This document shows positions 34,101-44,326 of a stretch of DNA of 64,000 nt, piece after piece. Numbering within the stretch: position 1 is the first letter of the stretch; each line of letters begins with the position of its first letter. The translations under genes and the position numbers were made by a program. Location: the NCBI RefSeq assembly GCF_009727055.1, contig NC_052354.1, positions 38,845,739-38,909,738 of the forward strand. The letters run 5' to 3'. The notes beneath the pieces were generated by a model. It saw only the letters and a program-made list of their open reading frames with translations. It searched no databases and was not told the origin of the DNA. The stretch comes from Benincasa hispida. Taxonomy: Eukaryota > Streptophyta > Magnoliopsida > Cucurbitales > Cucurbitaceae.

Positions 34101-36139
34101 ACTGAAAAGAAAAACATATCCTTTTTAGTAAAAAAAAAAACATTAATCTTTAAAATCCAATCAAGTTTAGCAAAAAATAATATACCCATCATTATTATAT
34201 TTGCAACGATATTTCAACGGTTTAGAATAACCTTCACCGAGGGGTGATCGACTATTCCTTCGTTGAACCAAGACTATCTTAACTAGATACTACCACCAGA
34301 ATAACTCTTATTCCTATAGTAACTTAGTTATTGCTATTTTTGGTCAAGAATTTACTAACACTTGGTAATTCTTGTAAGTGTGACCCTCCATTTTCAGACC
34401 TCAAAGATCAGAATCATTATGCTCCCGAAGTTGGAGAGACAATAATGAAAATGGACCTGAGAGACCCTATCAATTTCTAGAGTTTGCGAAGTTTCGAATC
34501 CTATAATACAACCCTCCGATTGGTACGGTTGCTCTAGGGCAGACATGGAGGCGCATTATAGGAATCTCACGGTGCGACCTAATAGAAGAGACTGTATGAT
34601 GTGTTGACACACTTCATTCTCCCACTTACTATGAACAACTTCCCCTATTCACCTTAGTATTAACTCATGAAAACACTCTCCGAATGGAGTCCGCTCCCAG
34701 GGCAGCCCAAAGCCAAGCATGAATCTCACGGTGTGAACTCTTAAGGACGCTAGAGCTAAAAGTACATTACTTCTCTCCAGCTGAAGTGTTCTAGAAGGTT
34801 AGGGTATAAAATACTTAGCGATACATTTCGGCTATCTTAAACATATCCTAAGTCTAGGTGATTCATCCGAGTATAACTTTTATATTGGATTTTTAACCTA
34901 CGATGTCTAGGTGATAAACAAATTTTATTACCTCACACCGCTTACACATGCTCATAAAACTGGTTTAACCTAACTCAGACGCCGGCTCGATCTCCAGATA
35001 GTAGGTGTTTCGTGAACCGTCAACTTAAAAACCTTCAACCTTAGTCATTTTATTTGACCTTTTTCCAAGATCTTGCCAGGTGAGTTTTCTTGTAACTTCG
35101 GTTTTACAAGATATCAACCTATTTTCTATGAAAATTGGGATTGCTCGATGGTTAACCCTAAGTGAGCATGCATCTTATCTTTATTATAGATTTTAAAAGT
35201 CTAGGTTATTTTATAACAATTATAACCCTAGAGCATTCATCTATAACATGCTTCCTTCAAACAAACATGCTTTAATATTACACTTATATTAAAACTAATC
35301 ATGCATAGTATATATTTTATAAGACTTATAACATATAACAAATTCATGTCACATGCTTTTCTTATAGTGGGGTTTTAAAACTATATGACATACTATATGC
35401 ACACATAATCAAACAACATTATACATCACATGTATAATAGGTAAACAACACTAAAATGGACCGATTTTGGCAATAAAAACAAACAAATAACTAATTTATT
35501 ATAGAAATCAGCAACCAGCTTTCCGGAACTAACTTCAAACATTTTGAACCATCTGAAACCGCTTAAAAACCACTCGAACTGGCCCAAAAACACCAAAAAC
35601 CAAGTTGAATCGGTCAAACCAGCTCAACCAGGTCAAATGGACCGGTCCAGATCGTCTGGACCGACTAGTCAATGCGCGCTGGCACGGTCAATGAAAGCGT
35701 GGGGCGGGTCGGGTCGACGGAAAGCGCACGGGCGCGAGGGTCGTGGAGGTGGGAGCGGGCGGGCAAAACCGGGTCAGAGACTTCATTGACAGCTGGTACG
35801 TGCGGGGCTACTTCGAATCAGTCGGATCTCGGGCTGGTGGGCAGGTCGTCAAGTCTGGTGTCCGAAACGGGACTAGAACCAAAATTTCTTTAATTTTTTA
35901 AGTTGTCCAATCTCTCGGAACCGAGCAATTACAACCTAGTTTCAAGTCCAATGACTCTAACAAATTTACAGACCCTTTTCCACATCATAAACAAGTGAGC
36001 AATTACTAATTTCCACAAGAAATTTAAAGAAAAACAATGCCAAATTCGTAATATATCCACTTTAGTCCACATTTCAATCAACATTTGAAAGAAAGGAAAA
36101 AAAATACCCACCAAAAGCAATTGAGCGTAATTAAAGCAT
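34101..36139 (-). other. Co-C leader (noncoding)
   Basis: 34200-35110 aligns with the Co-A and Co-B leaders. 35110-35540 is AT-rich. 35550-35670 has short CCGGTC/GAACC motifs shared with Co-A 9560-9720, and 35640-35800 is strikingly GC-rich (GGGCGGGTCGGGTCGACGG, GCGCACGGGCGCGAGG). The ORFs 35544-35789 and 35672-35893 across the GC block are not conserved and I do not consider them genes. Confidence 0.7.
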
Positions 36140-36151
36140 GCTCTGATACCA
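36140..36151 (-). other. Co-C primer binding site
   Basis: GCTCTGATACCA, perfect reverse complement of the initiator tRNA-Met PBS TGGTATCAGAGC, 2 bp from the right LTR. Confidence 0.93.
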
Positions 36152-36153
36152 CA

Positions 36154-37984
36154 TGATGGAACATGAGACATACGCAGCGGAATAAGGATCTAATTACACT
36201 CTAATTACTTCTAATTAAAAGGAAATTAGCATGCAAAAGAAAAAAATAAATTAAAAGGGATAGTATACAAACTTTGTAGCTCCCAAAAAAAGCTTTTCCA
36301 CGCTGAATCTCAACCCAAACACTACAGAACCACCACTAAAGTTTCCTTGCTATTCTCTGGACTCAAAACTGGGTTGTGGGTCTCGGTGAATGAAGCAAAG
36401 AAAAGAGAATAAAGGGAGGTTCAAGGTTAATATGAGAAAAAGGGAATTTTGGTGAGAATTTTGGAAAACAAAATTATAGAAAATTTAGCTTGCTTAAAAA
36501 GAAAGAAGAAGAAGAAATTTGTTTTATAAAACAATTACATGCATCTAATGCATGTAAAAACTCACCAAAAATCAACACCTCACAAAGCACTAAACCAAAG
36601 TGGGCTATGTGTCATTCTATAATGTTTACACATAGTCCACTTAAGTTAGTGAGATTATCCAACAAAAATGTTGGATAATTCCACTAACAATAGTGAAGGG
36701 CAAAATGGTCTTTTTCCATTTGGTCAAAGTCAAACTTTGACTTTCCCTAGCAAAAAAGTCAACCCTGTGACTTTTTACAATTTTGATCCTCTTGACTAAT
36801 TTTGACCTCCCGAACATGAATCTGCATTCATATTTTCAAAATTCAAATCACATTTGAATATAGAGTGCCATAAAAAAACCCGATAGCGATATCGCATATA
36901 CTTGTTGGTTTTAATCCCTTTTCCTAATTCGAACAATTCGAATTAATCCAACATACTGTTCTAAGTTTAATCCATATGAGCTAGCAGGGGGACCTAATGG
37001 ACCTACAGATCATGGGCTCCAACAATTCGAGATTAACCGGTAAAACTCTTTAACCTAATTAATCAACATTTGTTAACTAACAGGTCATTCCACTAAAGTT
37101 CCGTAGTTGCACTCCTCTCACTGTAGATATATTTCTGTCCACCTGATATAACTATAACCAATAAGTCAATCTTTCACAAGTTGTTCGTGGTTTTGGCTGG
37201 GTCAAAATACCGTTTTATCCCCGAGAACACTTCTTGTTCCTTCAGTCCCACTGAACCTCTAAAGAACAATTGATTTGTGGTCCAACCAACAAATTGAGTC
37301 CCTCTCAGCCTAGTGAGAGGGTGGGGCCATTTTTTCTAATTCCAAAGTCAACACTTAAGGGAACAACCTATCTACTACCACTAGGGACGAGTAGGAGTGA
37401 AGTCCGTCTTGCACACTATGTCCCCAGCAATTTACCTGGTCTCCCCTGAAATGGGAGGCTTATTGAGTCAACACTGTTGAGCTACTCTCACCTATACAGA
37501 TCTAAGGATAATCCCGAATAAACAAGAGTTCATAGTTAGCTCAGGATTGAGATTGAGTTACCTAGGTCATTAAATTTGAATTAGTTAGTTTTATATAGTA
37601 AACGGTGTTATAAAGCAAAAGTGACTAAGTCGTGGTCCAATCTTATAAAAACTCATTTCATAGGATGTCCCCACTCACATATCTTTATATGAACGATTCG
37701 GGATCATATCGTTTGTACTAACTACAAAGTAGGCCGTATCCATAGTGTCCCCAGAACAAGACGCCCAACCTTATCCCTATACTATAGACCATTTTAGGCT
37801 ATATACTCGAACTTGATCTATCTTTTATGTCATCACATAAAGTTCAAGTCTACATTAAATAGCCTCAGGACCTTAGTTTATTGGATTCAAGATTACAATT
37901 TCAATAACAATTTTTATCGAAAAACAAAATAGAATATGTTTATCAATTTACAAACTACGAGTTTTAGGACATAAAATCCAACAA
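36154..37984 (-). repeat. Co-C 5' LTR (right)
   Basis: TGATGGAACATGAGAC ... AAAATCCAACA, 1831 bp, the uninterrupted partner of the left LTR. Includes the GTCAAAGTCAAACTTTGAC-rich stretch near 36720-36790. The ORF 36490-36678 is not coding. Confidence 0.92.
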
Positions 37985-38078
37985 ATTGGAAAATAATATT
38001 TGAATAAGATTCAATTAATTAATTGAAGTGAATTAGATTCACAAAGAATTAATAAAGAGGTATTGCGCATATACATAC
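37985..38078 (+). repeat. Co-B 3' LTR, part 2
   Basis: Starts at the equivalent of 13801 in the 5' LTR (AATTGGAAAATAATATTTG) and runs to the sL4 insertion. The 70 or so bases equivalent to 13732-13800 are absent. Confidence 0.88.
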
Positions 38079-39988
38079 TGTAGGAATGTATCAGCAACAA
38101 CAAAAGCAACAAGGATCATTTAAGCATTCTAATTCATTAATTTGGGCAAAATATAAAGCATGCTCTTGCAGAAAACAAGTGAGTTTCATGACATAACTTT
38201 GTAGAACATCTTCAAAGCTCGTTCTTTAGCTGCAATCTTCTCCGAATCTTGTTGCAAACCACCTCAAGATCTTTCCCACTATTCTCTTGGTGCTCTAGAT
38301 TGAGTTGTGGGACTCAAAACAAGCTTGAATCAAGGGATTATAGAGAATTGCTCACAGTAGTAATCTTGTTGAAGAACCCTTTCTTCAGCATGAATTTTCT
38401 CTAAAACTCTCTCTTGATTGCATGCCCGAAATTCACTCCAAACTCTTCAATATATTGCAGACCATCATGCAAGGAAGAGAGTTGCATGAGGTGCAACTCA
38501 TGCTTGGAGTAACACAAGGCAATGGTGATGGATTTTGTGTGAGCAAGTAGAAGATGGATAATGGGATATCTTTATACTCCATTTTTGCATGGCATTTTCC
38601 AATTTTTCAATTTTATCTCAAAATCAAAATTTGATATTTAAAAATCATTTTGATTTTAAAACTGAAAAATTTTATAAAATTAATTTCATAAATTAATTTT
38701 TAAATAAAACTTAATTAATTTAATATCAAATATTAAATTAATTTTTACACACATCCATNTAATTTAATATCAAATATTAAATTAATTTTTACACACATCC
38801 ATCTTTATATATTTAAATCATATTTAAATATAAATTCTCCTATTCCGTTTAATTCTCAAATTAAACACGTAATTATATCTCATATAATTACTAATTCCCT
38901 TAATTCTAATTTGAACGTTTCAAATTAACTTATCACGCTATTCTATAGCTAGTCCAATTATGAGCTAGTAAGGGGATCTCGTAGACCTACAGATCATAGG
39001 CTCCAACGATTCGAGATTAATTGGTTAAACTCAATAGACCAGATTAATCGTCATTCGTTAACTAATTGGTCACTCTACTACAGCCCATAGTTGCACTCCC
39101 CTCATTGTAGATATATTATGTCCACATGATTTAACCATAATCAGCAAGTCGACTCTTCACAAGTTGTTCGTAATAATGGTTAGGTCAAATATCTGTTTTA
39201 CCCCTAAGATTAAGTCTTATTCCTCAAGTTCCCACTAATCCTCTAATGAACAATTGATTTATGATCCAATCACTAAACCAAACTCTCTCAGCCCAGTGAG
39301 AGGGTGGGCCCCTTGTTCAAAACCTGGATTCAATACTTGAGAAAACAACCTTTCTCCCATCCCTAAATCAAGTAGGCGTGAACTCCGTCTTGTACCCTAT
39401 GTCCCCAGCTATCTATTAGGTCTTACCCTTGAAATTGGAGGCTTATTGAGCCGGCACTATTGAGCCAACCCTCACCTATGCAAATCTAAGGATAATCCCG
39501 AATAAACAGGAGCTCATAGTTAGCTCAGGATTAAGATCGAGTTACTTAGGTCATCTAGGTGAAATATTCAGTCTCGTACAATAAACAGCGTTATAAAGTA
39601 AGCGTGACTTATTCTTGGTCCGATCTTATGCAAACTCATTGCATAGGATGCCCCCACTCCTCATGTCATAACATGTACGAATTAGAACCACATCGTATGT
39701 AGCACTTACAACTCTTTGTAACAATTACAGAGTAGGCCGCATCCAATAGTGTTACCAGAATAAGGTACCCAATCTTATTCATGTACTATAGGTCATTTTG
39801 ACTATTTACTCGAACCTGATCCACTTTTATGTCTCCACATAAAGTTCAAGTACTCATGTGATAGGTATGGGTCTTAGTTTATTGGATTTAGACTTTCATA
39901 CAATTTATAAAATCAATAATAAGTTTATTGATTATAGAAAATATTTATCATTTTACAAACTGCGAGTTTTAGGACATAATACCCAACA
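38079..39988 (-). repeat. sL4: solo Ty1/copia LTR
   Basis: TGTAGGAATGTATC ... ATACCCAACA, flanked by CATAC (38074-38078) and CATAC (39989-39993), a perfect TSD. Related to the Co-A LTR (same AAGGATCATT, GGTGCTCTAGATTGAGTTGTGG and terminal blocks), minus orientation. No internal region. The length is inflated by the 43-bp duplication around the N at 38759. Confidence 0.95.
38716..38802. other. Single-N join flanked by a 43-bp exact duplication
   Basis: Copies 38716-38758 and 38760-38802 are identical around the N at 38759. Assembly artefact, third of its kind here. Confidence 0.88.
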
Positions 39989-40657
39989 CATACGATGTTC
40001 ATGATAATTAAATATATATACACACATTAAATTGGATTTAATGTATATATAGTTATTTCATTAATGTGCAAATTAAATTAAATAAGTGTTATTTAATTGT
40101 GCTAATTAATTAACTAAGTGTTATTTAATTAATTAATTGTGGAAAAGAGAAATAGGAAAAGGATTAGGAAAAGTGCTTGGTTGTTCTCTATATAAAGACC
40201 TCCATATGGCCCCTTTAGGAGATATTGAAACTGAGATTGACAATACACAACACACAAGTGTTATTGTCCAAAAATTTTCCTAAGCTACAAAGAAAATCCT
40301 CTCTACTCTCCAAAAGTCTTTTCTCCACTCCCTCTCCGAATAGTTGGATACCACCTATCTCTCTATTGGAATCATAGAGAATAACAAGGTTACTCTCGTG
40401 GTAGGGTTCGAGATTGCTCAAGAAATCATTTGTGATGAAGATCGTTAGAGGAGTCATTCGTTGGAACTTAAAGAGGATTGTTCATGATGCTTGGAAATCT
40501 ACAAAGGTAAGAATGGTTCTAATCTTTTTCTTAAAGAATGCTATATTACATGTTTATATTCTATTTTAGTATACTAAATTTGTTTGTGTAAAAATCAAAT
40601 TGCAAAATGCAAGGCGTTCTCACACAAACACTTCCGTTGCGAGATTCGATCCCTTCA
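39989..40657 (+). repeat. Co-B 3' LTR, part 3
   Basis: Completes the LTR, aligning with 13893-14574. TATA box CTCTATATAAAG at 40186-40197. Ends CCCTTCA at 40657, next to resumed Gy-1 gag. Confidence 0.9.
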
Positions 40658-41760
40658 AAATTATGATAAATGAAAAATGGAAGGTGCGCTGGTCGAGTCA
40701 GATGTGGTAAGCTCACTAGCTACCCAGATGGCAACAGTCACCTCCCTCCTGAAGATAATGGCCATTAATCATAGTGCACTTAGCACAAATGCTGCTCAGC
40801 TTAATACAATGAATCAATTTGCAACTGTGAGTTGCATACAATGTAGGAACCTCACTCCTTTGAAGCCTGCCCACATGATCCTCAGGCTATATTTTTAATT
40901 CATAACAACTCGTTTTGAAAAACGTATAATCCAGGTTGGAGGAATCACCCCAACTTCTCTTGGTGAGGTGAACAGCAATAACATTAATAACAAATTACAC
41001 CTCCGCAGTAAGCACATAGCAGAAACCCTCTCGGATTCCATCAACACCATTAGAGCCATTAGCATACCAAAAATCGTTCCCATCATGCATCAAGTTCCAA
41101 TGCATCTTCATCAATAGAATTGCTTTTAAAAGAGTATATCCAAAAGAATGATATGTTAATCCAATCCCAAGCATCCTCAATCTAAAATCTCGAAGTTCAG
41201 GTGGGGTAAATCGCAAACGAACTAACGAACAAATAGCCAGGAACCCTTCCAAGTAACTGAACCCCCTCACGGTAACAGTAAAGAGTAGTGTCAAGCCATG
41301 ACACTACACAATGGAAGGATAATGACCAACTTGATACTAGATGCCCGAGACTCCAGACAAGTAAAATCATTGACTCTAGTTAGACCAGGAACTGAGACAC
41401 CTACAACCCTAATTAACTCCAATGACCCTGAATCAACCAAAAATCCCCCTAGCGAAACTTCTCAACCCTTTGATAAATCTCCAACAACTTTAAATCCTAT
41501 TGATAAAAAAGCCTCACTACCAATAAATCCAAAATCTTCGTCGTAGGACCTTGAAGTGGTGAAGGATAAAAACAAAGCAAGTGAAGTCTTGCATATGCCA
41601 CCTCCATTTTCGAACATATTAAAAAAGAAAGATGATAGTTGGCAATTCAAGAGGTTTTTAGATGTACTGAAACAACTTCACATGAATATCCATTTGGTAG
41701 AAGCCCTTGAACAGATGCTAAGTTATGTACAATTCTTGAAGGACATATTATCTAAAAAGT
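40658..41760 (+). pseudogene. gag: Gy-1 gag C-terminal part and linker to protease
   Basis: Frame-shifted continuation of gag. The part near 40700 reads SSLATQMATVTSLLKIMAIN, matching Gy-3 TFAAQMAALTSLLQTMALN. Then comes NNSF-KTYNPGWRNHPNFSW at about 40905-40960, ELLLKEYIQKNDMLIQSQ at about 41120-41170, and a segment ending in NGRIMTNLILDARD (41298 on). 41556-41760 is open and reads LHMPPPFSNILKKKDDSWQF...ALEQMLSYVQFLKDILSKK, the linker usually found just before the protease of Athila elements. The minus-strand ORF at 40995-41294 is an antisense shadow of this region. Confidence 0.8.
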
Positions 41761-42297
41761 GAAGGCTGGGGGAATTTGAACTATCGTGCTAACTCAAGAG
41801 TGTAGTGCATTGTTCAGAAATAACAAGCCAGCCAAAATGAAAGATCCAGGAAGCTTTACCCTACCTTCTTCTATTGGTGGAAAGAAGGTTGCCATGCGTT
41901 ATATAATCTAGGTGCAAGCCTCAATTTGATGCCATTATCTATCTTTAAAATTCTGGGAATCGGTAAGGCCAGCCTCACTACCATGACCCTGCAACTAACC
42001 GACAGATCCATAACATACCTTAAAAGGAAGATAGAGGATATACTTGTTCGGGTTGATAAATTCATCTTTCCAGACGGCTTCATCATTCTAGATTATGAGG
42101 ATGACATTGAGACCCCTATCATTCTTGGACACCATTCCTATTAACCGGGCATGTGCTGATTGACGTACAGAAAGGACGCTTGACCATTAGAATAGATGAC
42201 CAGCAGGTTAAGTTCAATGTGCTCAACGCATAAATTTCCTGGATGAATAGGAAACATGTCAACACATTGATATCTTGGAGTAAGTTGTTGGGAAATG
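41761..42297 (+). pseudogene. pol: Gy-1 protease (active-site Asp lost)
   Basis: Reads SFTLPSSIGGKK...LYNLGASLNLMPLSIFKI, then GKIEDI-type and PDGFIILDYEDDIETPIILG. The catalytic triad expected as DLGAS is NLGAS here (Asn codon 41905-41907, a G to A change). Stops and one frameshift precede and follow. Processes the Gag-Pol polyprotein in active relatives. Confidence 0.8.
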
Positions 42298-43860
42298 TTT
42301 GAAAAGGAATTGAGAGAAGAAGAAGAAGTTGAATTGGCAATGGAAGAAGTCTAGGTCGTGATCAAGTCTGACCCAATCTTTGAATCTTTGAATCTAGATG
42401 AGCGAGAAGCAGTGAAAATAAAATCATTGTTAGAAGAGCCCCCTCTTATGGAGTTGAAGGCTTTACCTATGCACCTTAAATATGTATATCTGGGCGATAA
42501 TGACACCCTACCCGTCATTATCTCCTTTGCATTAAGCATAAATGATGAGGTGGCCCTCTTGCATATGCTGAGAAAGTACATTAAGGCCATTGGATGGACT
42601 TTGGCAGACATTAGGGGGATTGGTCCCTTGTATTGTATGCATAAAATTAGGCTGGAGAAGGGAAAATATGGCTCTATCGAAAGGCAACGCAGGCTCAATC
42701 CAGCTATGCATGAAGTGGACAAGAAAGAGATAATAAAGTGGCTCGATGCAAGAGTCATTTATCCCATCTTTAACAGCAACTGGGTGAGCCTAGTGTAGTG
42801 CGTGCCGAAGAAGGGCGGTATGACGGTTGTTGCTAATAGTAAAAAATGAATCGATCCTTACGAGCCCAATTGGTGAATATGCATGGACTACCAAAAGCTT
42901 AATCAGGCAACTAAGAAAGATAATTTCCCTTTCCCCTTTATTGATCAAATGTTGGGTAGATTAGCAGAAAATGAGTTCTACTTCTGGATGGGTACTCCGG
43001 GTATAAATAACAAGATTGCAATAGTGTTTGAGGATCAAGAAACGACAACGTTCACCTACCCCTTTGGCACCTTTGCCTTCCAGCGCATGCCCCTTGGGCT
43101 TTGTAATGCATCAGGGACTTTCCAATGATGCATGATGGTCATATTCTTAGATTTCTTGGAACAGATGGTGGAGGTTTTTATGGGTGATTTCTCCATTTTC
43201 GGTAATTCATACAGCGTCTACCTTTCGAATTTGGAAAAAGTGTTGAAACAATGTGAGGAAACCAATCTTTTCCTTAATTAGGAGAAGCACCATTTCATGG
43301 TCACCGAGGCATTGTGTTGGGCCATAAAATTTTTAAGGCATGACTAGAGGTAGATCAGGCGAAGATTGATGCGATCACCAAATTACCAGCACTCATGAAT
43401 ATTAAGACATTGAGAAGATTTCTTGGACACACCGGATTCTATAGGAGATTCATTAAAAGTTTCTCCAAAATTATTTGACCCTTGAGTGTGCTCCTAGAAG
43501 TTATCAACCTTACAATTTTGATAATGCTTTCACCCTGGCATTCAAAATGCCTAGGGATGTGCTAATCTCTGCACCCATCTTGGTGGCGCCGGATTGGTCG
43601 CAGCCCTTTGAGATTATGTGCGACACAAGCAACTATGTGGTGGGAGCAGTATTAGGTCAACGCAAAGAAAAAAATCCTACATCCTATCTTTTATGCCAGT
43701 AAAACCCTTAATGATGCCCAAGAAAATTACATGACCACGGAGAAAGAGATGCTAGTCATGGTGTTTGTGGTAGATAAATTTAGACCTGATCTAGTGGGAT
43801 CTAAGGTGGTGATGCGAAGCCTAGATTGATCAAATGGGTGCGACTGCTACAATAGTTTGA
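42298..43860 (+). pseudogene. pol: Gy-1 reverse transcriptase and partial RNase H (broken)
   Basis: 42358-42798 is open: the RT N-terminal part with ELKALPMHLKYVYLGDN...PVIISFALS, GWTLADIRGIGPLYCMHKI and VDKKEIIKWLDARVIYPI. After a stop: CVPKKGGMTVV, MDYQKLNQATKKDNFPFPF, TFTYPFGTFAFQRMPLGLCN. The catalytic FMDD box is FMGD (43177-43188), so one essential Asp is gone. Then FLGHTGFYRRFIKSFSK and the RNase H start (ASKTLNDAQENYMTTEKEML). RNase H loses about 15 residues at VGSKVV/DAKPRLIKWVRLLQ, and sequence then runs directly into accessory-ORF coding. No integrase is present. Confidence 0.85.
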
Positions 43861-44326
43861 TCAAAAGGAAAGAAAAAGAAATGGAGCAAAAATAGGAAAA
43901 GAAGAGGCAACAAATTGGGCGTGTAGCTGCTGAGCACCCAAAGGACACTAAAGCCCAAGAAAAAGGGAAGGACAAGATGGCTGAGGCAACTCCCACCAAA
44001 GAAGTTATAATGATGGGGAAGACGACATGCTGCTAGAGATGGGGTTCTTCCCGGAGCCAACACCTTTACATAAATACATCACTAGTAGCATCGCAAAGCT
44101 TGGATGGAAAGATTTCTGCTAGAGCCCATCCATTGTGATTTTTTAAGTTGTGTGTGCATTCTACATTGGTTGTCTACCTGATAACAAGGATGCGTTGACT
44201 GTTGAGTGTTGCAAGAGGCATCCCCATGGATGTTGGGCGCATCACTGCAGTTCAAATCAGGGGAGTGTTTGGCAAGCCCTAAGGCCAACTCTTTTTCCCT
44301 TGGACCATCACCAGCCTTTGCTTGTG
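43861..44326 (+). pseudogene. Gy-1 accessory-ORF fragment
   Basis: A Lys/Glu-rich stretch (KRKEKEMEQK, KEKGKDKMAEA) is followed by a block reading DDMLLEMGFFPEPTPLHKYI, then PSIVI, AFYIGCLPDNKDA, and in another frame ARGIPMDVGRITAVQIRG. The same blocks occur in the Gy-3 accessory ORF (IDDMMMEMGFFPAPTPLSDL, PSIVIPMVVRAFYNGRLHG, ARDIPIDVSQLITNQIRG). From memory this resembles the 'putative plant transposon protein' domain (Pfam family often called Transposase_32), whose function is unknown to me. The join to RNase H implies deletion of integrase. Ends where the Gy-5 LTR begins. Confidence 0.75.

Larger units (their letters stand above)
23123..37984 (-). mobile_element. Co-C: most complete Ty1/copia element of the window
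   Basis: A minus-strand element: left (3') LTR 23123-24331 + 29848-30515 (split by Gy-2), PPT 30516-30528, pol and gag 30649-34100, leader 34101-36139, PBS 36140-36151, right (5') LTR 36154-37984. It starts TGATGGAACA and ends ATCCAACA. There is no TSD; the target lost about 70 bp on the right side. Without Gy-2 the element would be about 9.3 kb. RT YVDD and integrase residues are intact, but gag has a large deletion and pol several frameshifts. Confidence 0.9.
12918..40657 (+). mobile_element. Co-B: Ty1/copia element carrying three later insertions
   Basis: A plus-strand copia element with its 5' LTR at 12918-14574, PBS 14577-14588, leader, gag-pol remnant 18740-22071, decayed PPT 22194-22206, and 3' LTR 22207-23122 + 37985-38078 + 39989-40657. 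It is inserted in the Gy-1 gag. The 5' LTR lacks its first 105 bp or so, therefore no TSD can be scored. Inside are solo LTRs sL3 and sL4 and the element Co-C, the last in its 3' LTR. The coding region is heavily mutated and lost the RT catalytic motif. Confidence 0.88.
1375..44326 (+). mobile_element. Gy-1: degenerate Athila-like Ty3/gypsy element, host of the large nest
   Basis: This is the oldest layer. Its own sequence is only about 5.5 kb: 1375-3049, 12731-12917 and 40658-44326. Gag homology runs across all three pieces in the order expected when compared with the less interrupted gag of Gy-3, which proves they are one element. Order: truncated 5' LTR, tRNA-Asp-type PBS, gag, protease, RT, partial RNase H, then an accessory-ORF fragment. 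The integrase is missing. The 3' LTR was not found; Gy-5 sequence begins where it should follow. Lineage call (Athila) rests on the PBS type, the gag motif around NYxxxxL and QFGGxxxEDPHAHL, and the RT/RNase H motifs. Confidence 0.8.

Noticed and set aside
35544..35893. GC-rich plus-strand ORFs with Gly/Arg/Ser-rich products
   Set aside because: They lie antisense in the Co-C leader, overlap each other in two frames, and have no counterpart in Co-A or Co-B.
40995..41294. Minus-strand ORF of 99 codons resembling an unknown protein
   Set aside because: The plus strand here encodes Gy-1 gag C-terminal pieces (NPGWRNHPNFSW, LLKEYIQKNDMLIQSQ), so the minus frame is an antisense shadow.
42351..42758. 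Minus-strand ORF of 135 codons
   Set aside because: Antisense to the Gy-1 RT frame at 42358-42798, which has clear RT motifs.
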